Shown here: piece after piece, positions 9,469 to 15,259 of the stretch
How positions within the stretch are numbered: position 1 is the stretch's first letter
Layout of the letters: each line of letters starts with the position of its first letter
Source of the DNA: UBA4744 sp963718995
GTDB taxonomy: Bacteria > Actinomycetota > Acidimicrobiia > Spongiisociales > UBA4744
Direction: 5' to 3'
Assembly (NCBI GenBank): GCA_963718995.1
Contig: CAVRAP010000020.1
Span: forward strand, 434,001 to 498,000
Length of the DNA stretch: 64,000 bases
Made by a program: the position numbers and the translations under genes
The notes under the pieces: model-generated
Databases searched by the model: none
What the model saw: the letters and a program-made list of their open reading frames with translations, nothing else
Told to the model about the DNA's origin: nothing

Positions 9469-9590
9469 GGTTGCCTCGCTGCTGCTCCCGCCAGCCGGCG
9501 GCTCCCCAGAACCACCGTGTTGACCGTATCCTACACCGATACCACCACCGCGTGTGGTGGATTCCTCACCTAAAGCAAGGGGGCGGCCGT

Positions 9591-9869
9591 TCAGGCAACC
9601 TCGACCAGTCGACTGGTGGTGAGATCCACCACGAATTCCCGCCTGGTCCGGGAGTCGGCAATCCAGTTGGCCAGGTGCTCACCTTCCTGGCGAACGATCC
9701 ACCAGGCATACTCAGCGTGGCCCGATCGCACGTACTCGGCCATCGAAGCCCGGGCCGCGAAAACGGCCAGGTGCTCGCTCGAATACCGGCCGATTTCGAA
9801 TTCCGTCGGCACCGGTGCTATTCGGCCGGGCTCGGTCTCTTCTTCGACATAGCGAACCGTCTGGAACAT
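9591..9869 (-). CDS. Small conserved protein, paralogue 2
   Basis: A 92-residue tandem paralogue of the gene at 9184-9468, sharing the N-terminal EEETEPGRIAPVPTEF, the AWWIVRQEGEHLANWIADSR core and the final DLTTSRLVEVA. The ATG at 9869 was chosen over a longer open frame because it follows GGAGGT and gives a protein collinear with paralogue 1. Function unknown. It sits next to the structured repeat array that starts at about 10034, and both small genes and the predicted repeat RNAs read in the same (minus) direction. Confidence 0.7.
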   Translation of the reverse strand: MFQTVRYVEEETEPGRIAPVPTEFEIGRYSSEHLAVFAARASMAEYVRSGHAEYAWWIVRQEGEHLANWIADSRTRREFVVDLTTSRLVEVA

Positions 9870-10033
9870 ATGACCTCCAGAGGGCCCTCTCACTCCAACC
9901 GCCTGCGCAACAACGTAGCGCGGACCGTCGCTCCGGACGCGGATTTCGTGGAGGAGCGGGCCAGGGTCAACAGCCAGGAGCCAGGCACTCCAGCGCACAA
10001 CGGGAAACCGGAAACCGGGATCGGATAGCCGGC

Positions 10034-10346
10034 CTGGACGCGAAAAGTCCCGAGGGAGCGTCTGCCGAAGCTTTCGCCCTCTCGGGACTTCCTCTCCTAC
10101 CGAAACTCCAAGATCCCGAAGGACCCGGTCTCCCGGTGGAAGCCCGGTACCGCCTCTCGGTGGTGCCAGCCCTGTCAGCGAGTTGCCTCACAGCCAGTCC
10201 GAGCAATGTAAACCCACCCCACCACCACCGCAAGCCAAACCGCTGCTTCGTTTTCGCGACCACCAACCCAGATTTCGCGACCCAACAAAGAAGTACCCAG
10301 CACCCAGATACGACAGCACAAAGTACGGCGAGCCAAGCGAGCCCCT
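10034..10346 (-). ncRNA. Candidate structured RNA, unit 1
   Basis: Read on the minus strand, the unit ends in a 10-bp stem (AAGTCCCGAG with CTCGGGACTT) that encloses GGGC/GCTC and a GC-TTCG-GC hairpin and is followed by TTTTCG, so it resembles an intrinsic terminator. Upstream lie a GAG-GCAA-CTC hairpin and a GTCC-TTCG-GGAT loop. The adjacent GTAC-rich heptamers lie at its 5' side. No promoter was identified. This is a candidate only; no known RNA family was recognised. Confidence 0.45.
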
Positions 10347-10350
10347 CTGA

Positions 10351-10640
10351 GACGCGAAAAGTCCCGAGGGAGCGTCTGCCGAAGCTTTCGCCCTCTCGGG
10401 ACTTCCTCTCCTACCGAAACTCCAAGATCCCGAAGGACCCGGTCTCCCGGTGGAAGCCCGGTACCGCCTCTCGGTGGTGCCAGCCCTGTCAGCGAGTTGC
10501 CTCACAGCCAGTCCGAGCAATGTAAACCCACCCCACCACCACTGCAAGCCGAGACGCTGCTTCGTTTTCGCGACCACCAACCCAGATTTCGACCCGAAAA
10601 GAAGTACCCAGCACCCAGTACCCAGAACGAAGTGGTGACA
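10351..10640 (-). ncRNA. Candidate structured RNA, unit 2
   Basis: Nearly identical to unit 1 through the terminator-like hairpin, the TTCG loop and the GCAA hairpin. It lies 314 bp after unit 1. It differs at a few positions near its 5' end (for example the bases before the heptamer tract). It is followed on the plus strand by about 80 bp of sequence not shared with the other units (10641-10720). Confidence 0.45.
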
Positions 10641-10780
10641 AGCTCGATACATCCGTTTCGCAAGGAACGGACTATCTCAGGGGACACAGACGGTCGATAA
10701 GCGATAGCGGCCACGATCCGTCCAAGAACCGAATACCGAATACCGAGTACAAAGTACGGCGAGCCAAGCGAGCCCCTCTG

Positions 10781-11090
10781 GACGCGAAAAGTCCCGAGGG
10801 AGCGTCTGCCGAAGCTTTCGCCCTCTCGGGACTTCCTCTCCTACCGAAACTCCAAGATCCCGAAGGACCCGGTCTCCCGGTGGAAGCCCGGTACCGCCTC
10901 TCGGTGGTGCCAGCCCTGTCAGCGAGTTGCCTCACAGCCAGTCCGAGCAATGTAAACCCACCCCACCACCACTGCAAGCCGAGACGCTGCTTCGTTTTCG
11001 CGACCACCAACCCAGATTTCGCGACCCGAAAAAGAAGTACCCAGCACCCAGTACCCAGTACGAAATACGGCGAGCCAAGCGATCCCACCG
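10781..11090 (-). ncRNA. Candidate structured RNA, unit 3
   Basis: Same organisation as units 1 and 2, with identical terminator-like stem. Its heptamer tract at 11033-11085 is longer, with repeated GTACCCA and GTACGAA words. The separating sequence before it on the plus strand (10722-10780) is also a heptamer tract ending in GGCGAGCCAAGCGAGCCC, the boundary word found between all units. Confidence 0.45.
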
Positions 11091-11095
11091 CAAGC

Positions 11096-11635
11096 GACGC
11101 GAGAAACCCCGAGGGAGCGTCTGCCGAAGCATCCACCCTCTCGGGGCTCTCAAACCGGAACCAGCTTGCGCCGACTCCAGCCTCCGCAGCCCGAAGGCTA
11201 CGGAACTCCGATCCGGACCGAAGCCCGTACCGAAGGTTGGCTCTGCCCCAGACCGAAGTCTGGTTTCGAGGCCTCACTCAAACCGGGCCGAAACCCGATC
11301 AAAGTGCCCGCCCCTTTCGGAACGGCTCCCCGTTTCCGGGAAGAACCTCACATGACCGTTCGAGTCGACCCGAAGGTCTTCTCGTTCGTTGCTCTCTTGC
11401 GAGAGCATCATCCGAGGAACCTGGTCTGCCCTTCCGGTAAACCGACCGGGGTTTCCAGTGCCACTTCCGAGTTGCCTCCGAAGCAGCGGATGAGAATGTA
11501 GGGCACAACCACCAACCACCGCAAGCCGAGACGCTGCTTCGTTTTCGCGACCACCAACCCAGATTTCGCGACCCAACAAAGAAGTACCCAGCACCAAGAC
11601 ACGAGCACGAAATACGGCGAGCCAAGCGAGCCCCC
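11096..11635 (-). ncRNA. Candidate structured RNA, unit 4 (expanded form)
   Basis: About 540 bp; shares both ends with the other units but has an expanded centre rich in small perfect hairpins. Read on the minus strand these include GCTCTC-GCAA-GAGAGC, CCCG-GAAA-CGGG, CAGAC-TTCG-GTCTG, GACC-TTCG-GGTC and AGCC-TTCG-GGCT, that is GNRA and UUCG tetraloops. On the opposite strand these loops would not be of the stable types. The terminator-like stem differs from the other units by one fully compensated pair (U-A to C-G) and two wobble-compatible changes, which supports selection on the minus-strand RNA. Confidence 0.55.
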
Positions 11636-11638
11636 CTG

Positions 11639-11956
11639 GACGCGAAAAGTCCCGAGGGAGCGTCTGCCGAAGCTTTCGCCCTCTCGGGACTTCCTCTCCT
11701 ACCGAAACTCCAAGATCCCGAAGGACCCGGTCTCCCGGTGGAAGCCCGGTACCGCCTCTCGGTGGTGCCAGCCCTGTCAGCGAGTTGCCTCACAGCCAGT
11801 CCGAGCAATGTAAACCCACCCCACCACCACCGCAAGCCGAGACGCTGCTTCGTTTTCGCGACCACCAACCCAGATTTCGCGACCCGAAAAAGAAGTACCC
11901 GGCACCCAGTACCCAGAACGAAGTACGAAGTACGAAGTACGGAGAGCCAAGCGAGC
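11639..11956 (-). ncRNA. Candidate structured RNA, unit 5
   Basis: Nearly identical to units 1-3. Its 5' side on the minus strand carries the clearest heptamer tract (11895-11956), with three consecutive TTCGTAC-type words followed by TGGGTAC-type words. The next gene on the plus strand begins only 81 bp further on. Confidence 0.45.
11890..11956. repeat. GTACNNN heptamer tract
   Basis: Seven-base periodic sequence in which GTAC recurs every seven bases (GTACCCG, GCACCCA, GTACCCA, GAACGAA, GTACGAA, GTACGAA, GTACGGA), then GAGCCAA and GCGAGC in the same register. Related tracts lie at about 10285-10347, 10595-10640, 10722-10780, 11033-11085 and 11578-11632, always at unit boundaries. The period is not 3n-compatible with a simple protein repeat and no gene is present. 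Confidence 0.8.
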
Positions 11957-12036
11957 AGTTGAGGTTTCTGGGGCTCCCTGCCCCGGTCGGGTGGCCGAAT
12001 CCCATTCATGTCATTCCCGTGCCCTATAGTCGCCCC

Positions 12037-12828
12037 ATGAGTCTGGAAACGCTTTCACCAAGTCGTGCGTCTGATTTCAAGGTCTGCCCGCAACTCTTCA
12101 AGTTCCGGTCGATCGACCGTTTGCCCGAACCGACCACGATCTATCAGGCGAGAGGGACTACGGCGCACCTCGCCCTCGAACGACTGTACGACCTACCAGC
12201 AGCAGAGAGAACGCCCGAAGCACTTTCCGCTCTGTTTCGGGAAGCATGGACGGAGATGCGTGGATCAGAGGAATTCGCCGATCTCTTCGAGTCACCTGAA
12301 GAGGAACGAAGTTGGGGTATTGAAAGCTTGACCCTCCTCCTCAACTATTTCGCCCTCGAAGACCCGACCCAGGTGGTTCCGCTCGATCGCGAGTTGGACA
12401 TGTTGGAAGACCTCGACGGAATCACCATCCGCGGCATTCTGGATCGAATCGACGAACTCCCCGACGGCAGCCTCGTGATAACGGACTACAAGTCGGGCAA
12501 AGCGCCCCCCGAACGATATGCGCTGCCGGCGTTCTTCGCCCTCAAGATCTACGCGTTGCTCATCAAGAAACAGCTGGGACGAACTCCGGTCGAGCTTCGC
12601 CTGCTCTACCTCAACGGCCCGACGATGTACCGGTTGCCCATCGATGAGCGCCAATTGGCGGCCATGGATCGACAGCTGCGAGCATTGTGGGCGGCCATCG
12701 ATCGGGCCATCGTACGTGATCAATTCCCGGCTCGGACCGGCCGCCTCTGTGACTGGTGTTCCTTCAAAGATGTGTGTCCTGCCTGGCAAGAGGAGGACGT
12801 CTCCGCGCTCGTGGCCTCGGAGGCCTGA
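12037..12828 (+). CDS. RecB-family PD-(D/E)XK nuclease
   Basis: A 263-residue stand-alone nuclease of the RecB/Cas4-like type. Catalytic motifs are GILDRIDELPDGSLVITDYKSGK, reported here as GILDRID followed by ITDYKSG: the Asp of the first and the Asp-x-Lys of the second coordinate metal. One cysteine near the N terminus (FKVCPQLFKF) and three near the C terminus (LCDWCSFKDVC) form the pattern that binds a 4Fe-4S cluster in this family. It has no helicase domain. The ATG at 12037 was chosen because the N terminus then begins at the conserved LSPSRASDFKVCP. It opens a DNA-repair-flavoured block that includes the adnAB-like pair. Confidence 0.88.
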   Translation: MSLETLSPSRASDFKVCPQLFKFRSIDRLPEPTTIYQARGTTAHLALERLYDLPAAERTPEALSALFREAWTEMRGSEEFADLFESPEEERSWGIESLTLLLNYFALEDPTQVVPLDRELDMLEDLDGITIRGILDRIDELPDGSLVITDYKSGKAPPERYALPAFFALKIYALLIKKQLGRTPVELRLLYLNGPTMYRLPIDERQLAAMDRQLRALWAAIDRAIVRDQFPARTGRLCDWCSFKDVCPAWQEEDVSALVASEA

Positions 12829-12873
12829 AACGCGGGTAACTTGGGGACACTCGACTCGAACGGGTTTCCGCAC

Positions 12874-13356
12874 ATGAGCCCCACATCGAAACCCAGGATC
12901 TACACGGTTGGCCACGGGAACGCGCCATTCCAGGAGATCGAACGCATTCTCCGGCTCCACGGCGTGGCCACCCTCGTTGATGTTCGTTCGGCTCCGTATT
13001 CCAAGTACTCGCCGGACTTCAGAAAGAGCGTTCTGGCCGATTTTGCGGCCGCGGCAGGACTTGGCTATCGATGGATGGGAGAGCGCCTTGGGGGAACCGC
13101 GACAGGATCAGGTCTTGCGGTCGCCGGCGGCCCCGACCCTCCCCCGGTCGTCAATCCCGCTCTGCTGGGAGCGCTGGCGGAGGTGATCGCTCTGAACGAA
13201 ACCGGACCGGTCGCACTCTTGTGTGCGGAACGAGCCCCGGAGCATTGCCACCGGCTCACGGCTCTGGCGCCCGCACTCGAGAGCCTTGGATGCGAGGTGT
13301 TCCATATTCTCCCCGATGGGACGGCTCACCGGCACCAGCCTTCCCTCGGGATCTAG
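12874..13356 (+). CDS. DUF488 family protein
   Basis: A 160-residue protein of the DUF488 family. It starts with IYTVGHGN, has VDVRSAPYSKYSPDF, and ends with the characteristic LLCAERAPEHCHR segment, whose Cys and His residues suggest a metal- or thiol-based site. The biochemical function of the family is not established. The ATG at 12874 is preferred over an upstream TTG at 12841. It lies 45 bp after the nuclease gene on the same strand, so the two may be co-transcribed. Confidence 0.85.
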   Translation: MSPTSKPRIYTVGHGNAPFQEIERILRLHGVATLVDVRSAPYSKYSPDFRKSVLADFAAAAGLGYRWMGERLGGTATGSGLAVAGGPDPPPVVNPALLGALAEVIALNETGPVALLCAERAPEHCHRLTALAPALESLGCEVFHILPDGTAHRHQPSLGI

Positions 13357-13369
13357 CGAACGCCCCCTT

Positions 13370-13402
13370 CTGTCACACCCAACCAATAGCGTTGGAATCA
13401 TG
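13370..13402 (+). promoter_or_regulatory. Leaderless promoter resembling the DNA-damage (PafBC/RecA-NDp) type, copy 1
   Basis: CTGTCACAC, eight bases, TAGCGT, then seven bases to an ATG at 13400. The spacing matches the known actinobacterial RecA-NDp consensus (TTGTCRGTG-N8-TANNNT), although the second half of the upstream element differs. It is nearly identical to the copy at 15076. The frame at the ATG is only five codons long (MKGIP), so the gene once driven by this copy may be lost. Confidence 0.5.
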
Positions 13403-13543
13403 AAAGGGATCCCGTGAAGCCGACCATGAACGTCGCCTGCTCACCGAATCATGTGGGCTGACAACGTCGCCGGGCATCGAGGGGCCCGGGGCGGAATGTC
13501 CGGTCTGTTCCGGCCGGAGCACGGTCCGATCGATGGGACTTCC
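13403..13543. other. Short gene-free stretch
   Basis: Nothing recognisable beyond the five-codon frame and an overlapping 15-codon GTG-start frame (13415-13462). A GC-rich stretch near 13490 has GGGGCCC-type self-complementarity but no terminator tail. Confidence 0.4.
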
Positions 13544-14137
13544 TCAGACCGTTGCCCGGCCAATCGGGTTGGACCGGCTCGGTTGTTGAAAGGCCGGGGA
13601 GAATGACGGCCCATCGGGAAGGACGTAGAGCGGCGTCTCCGCTCGATTGTCGTTGGGTCGAGCGTCGGTGAGATCACTCGAGACGGAAACCACGCTGATC
13701 CAGGTCCCGTGAGAGCCGGCAGTTCCCGAGAAGGTAACGCGCTTTTCGGTCCCCGGGGCCAACGTGCCGAGATCGCAGGTCACCGTCCACGGCTGTTCGT
13801 GCGCAGATCCATCGGGCTCGACTCGCGTCGACCCGACCACCGTGCAGGACTGCGACCCGAAGTCGACGTCGATACCGACGGCCGGGATCTCGAATACCGC
13901 CTCGACATGTTCGGCGACGTTCGTGCCACGATTGCGAATCGCAGTTTCGTAGTGGAAGACGGCCCCCGCCACGACAGGAGTCGTCTCTACATCCACGAGG
14001 AGATCGACGACCCCTGCCAACGGAGTCGTGTTGCCTGCCGCACCCGACGGGCCGAGCACCATCCCGACGACTAACACGATGCCCAGCACCGCAGTCGTCA
14101 TGCCTCGGGTGGTAGCCCCTGATTGAATGCCTCCCAT
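13544..14137 (-). CDS. Secreted DUF11-like repeat-domain protein
   Basis: A 197-residue exported protein. After a short polar start it has a hydrophobic signal segment (TTAVLGIVLVVGMVLGPSGA). The mature part is a single beta-rich domain of the DUF11 type: LLVDVETTPVVAGAVFHYET, IRNRGTNVAEHVEAVFEIP, then SVSSDLTDARPNDNRAET, the usual conserved D-x-x-P-x-N-N end. Such domains are stalk or adhesion modules on cell surfaces. No sortase motif or membrane anchor is visible at the C terminus, so it is probably released or only loosely held. Confidence 0.78.
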   Translation of the reverse strand: MGGIQSGATTRGMTTAVLGIVLVVGMVLGPSGAAGNTTPLAGVVDLLVDVETTPVVAGAVFHYETAIRNRGTNVAEHVEAVFEIPAVGIDVDFGSQSCTVVGSTRVEPDGSAHEQPWTVTCDLGTLAPGTEKRVTFSGTAGSHGTWISVVSVSSDLTDARPNDNRAETPLYVLPDGPSFSPAFQQPSRSNPIGRATV

Positions 14138-14237
14138 ACTGTGAGAGCCTATTGACCACTCAGAGTGGTTGAAAGGAAAAGCAGGGGCCTTTAGAACTAG
14201 CCCTCGAAGAACTAGTCATGTCGGGTAGCGTCTGGCC

Positions 14238-15047
14238 ATGGCCGAACTACCACCCGAAATCGTGGAATTCTACGAGGTCTACAACGAAGCCGACCGCTTG
14301 GTCAAGAACAATCGGTTGGAGTTCCTGCGAACCGTGGAGATCATCGAACGCTTCATCGCCCGGCCACCAGCGGTGGTGGTAGATGTCGGCGGCGGGCCGG
14401 GCGTCTATGCCCGCTGGCTGGCCGGTCGCGGATACCGGGTCCACCTTTTCGATGTGGTGCAGCGACACGTCGACGCAGTACGACGATCGGCGGAGGACGG
14501 ACTGACCGCAGAAGTCGCCGACGCTCGACGGATACCCATGGACGACGCCTCTGCCGACGTCGTTCTCCTCCTCGGTCCCCTCTACCACCTGGTAGCACGG
14601 GAGGATCGGACCAGGGCACTCCGTGAGGCCCGTCGGATCCTTCGGCCGGGAGGCGTGCTGCTAGCAGCCGGGATCTCCCGCTTCGCCTCGGTGATCGACG
14701 GCGCCGTGAGCGATCTCCTGGCCGACCCGGTGTTCCGTCCGATCGTCGATCGCGACCTCGTCGATGGCCAGCACCGAAACACCACACAACACGCCGCATA
14801 CTTCACGACCGCCTTCTTCCATCTCCCGGAGGAATTGCTTGCGGAGGTGATCGGAGCGGATTTCACCGAGGCCAAGATATTGGCAGTGGAAGGCATCGGT
14901 TGGGCAGTCCCCAACCTGGAGCAAACCCTCGCCAACGACCAATCCAGGGATCGCCTGTTGGGCTTGCTCCGCCGCATGGAAGCCGAACCGAGTCTTCTCG
15001 GAGCCAGCCCCCATCTCCTGGCGGTCGCCCGTCGTCCGGGTGAGTAA
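14238..15047 (+). CDS. SAM-dependent methyltransferase
   Basis: A 269-residue class I methyltransferase. Motif I is VVVDVGGGPGVYARWLA (SAM-binding glycine loop), followed by the acidic end of strand 2 (VHLFDVVQRHV), then ADARRIPMDDASADVVLLLGPLYHL and a typical LREARRILRPGGVLLAAGISR. The substrate cannot be deduced; the architecture is that of the UbiE/Methyltransf_11 group. It is divergent from the secreted protein and lies just upstream of the adnAB promoter. Confidence 0.88.
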   Translation: MAELPPEIVEFYEVYNEADRLVKNNRLEFLRTVEIIERFIARPPAVVVDVGGGPGVYARWLAGRGYRVHLFDVVQRHVDAVRRSAEDGLTAEVADARRIPMDDASADVVLLLGPLYHLVAREDRTRALREARRILRPGGVLLAAGISRFASVIDGAVSDLLADPVFRPIVDRDLVDGQHRNTTQHAAYFTTAFFHLPEELLAEVIGADFTEAKILAVEGIGWAVPNLEQTLANDQSRDRLLGLLRRMEAEPSLLGASPHLLAVARRPGE

Positions 15048-15075
15048 CCCGTTGCTGTGCGCGTCGAACGGTTTT

Positions 15076-15108
15076 CTGTCACACCCGACCGATAACGTCA
15101 GGATCATG
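15076..15108 (+). promoter_or_regulatory. Leaderless promoter resembling the DNA-damage (PafBC/RecA-NDp) type, copy 2
   Basis: CTGTCACAC, eight bases, TAACGT, then seven bases to the ATG at 15106. Apart from a few transitions it equals the copy at 13370. The distance from the -10-like element to the ATG predicts a transcript starting at or beside the start codon. It precedes a small gene and the adnAB-like pair, fitting a DNA-damage response, but regulation is inferred from similarity only. Confidence 0.55.
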
Positions 15109-15237
15109 GAAACACAAGAAATCACAGCATTGCTCACCGCCGCGGGGATCACAGCCGAATTGGTGTATGAGGGTTCTCCAGCCGGATGCCAACAGTGCGC
15201 AGCTCACCCGGTTCACTGTCTGGCCGAGGCGGCGTAG
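15106..15237 (+). CDS. 43-residue cysteine-containing protein at the head of the adnAB operon
   Basis: METQEITALLTAAGITAELV begins the protein, and it ends with GCQQCAAHPVHCLAEAA. Three Cys and two His are packed into the last 20 residues or so (C-x2-C, H-x2-H-C), which could bind zinc. I do not recognise a family. It starts immediately after a predicted leaderless promoter and its stop lies 22 bp before the GTG of the adnA-like gene, so it is the first product of that transcript. It may be a small partner of the helicase-nuclease or a leader peptide. Confidence 0.6.
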   Translation: METQEITALLTAAGITAELVYEGSPAGCQQCAAHPVHCLAEAA

Positions 15238-15259
15238 GCCTTCGCCTACGCTCTTGCTC

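Larger units (their letters stand above)
10034..11956 (-). repeat. Array of five related structured repeat units
   Basis: This gene-free region of about 1.9 kb consists of five units that each begin, on the plus strand, with GACGCGA near 10037, 10351, 10781, 11096 and 11639. Units 1, 2, 3 and 5 are nearly identical over about 230-290 bp. Unit 4 shares both ends but has a different, longer centre. Long frames are open in several directions, but the same DNA is shared by all copies, the frames are not bounded by ribosome-binding sites, and the changes between copies preserve RNA pairing rather than protein. On the minus strand the loops are of the stable CUUCGG and GNRA types, so transcription in that direction is inferred. 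Confidence 0.85.

Noticed and set aside
9540..9562. Intrinsic terminator between the small paralogues.
   Set aside because: CCACCAC and GTGGTGG do form a stem on the minus strand, but no T-run follows, so termination cannot be claimed.
10380..10450. RNase P RNA, suggested by GAGGAAGTCC on the minus strand of each unit.
   Set aside because: The match is short, the conserved RNase P core was not found, and five copies would be unexpected.
10034..11956. CRISPR array.
   Set aside because: Units are around 300-540 bp with no short uniform repeats and unique spacers, and no cas genes are near; the RecB-like nuclease at 12037 has a RecB, not Cas4, context.
10188..12009. Long open frames on the minus strand within the repeat array (up to about 236 codons).
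   Set aside because: They run through near-identical repeat copies, have no ribosome-binding sites, resemble no protein, and the differences between copies preserve RNA pairing, not amino acids.
13400..13462. Tiny frames (MKGIP; MKPTMNVACSPNHVG) after promoter copy 1.
   Set aside because: Too short and not similar to the 43-residue protein after promoter copy 2; more likely a promoter that lost its gene.
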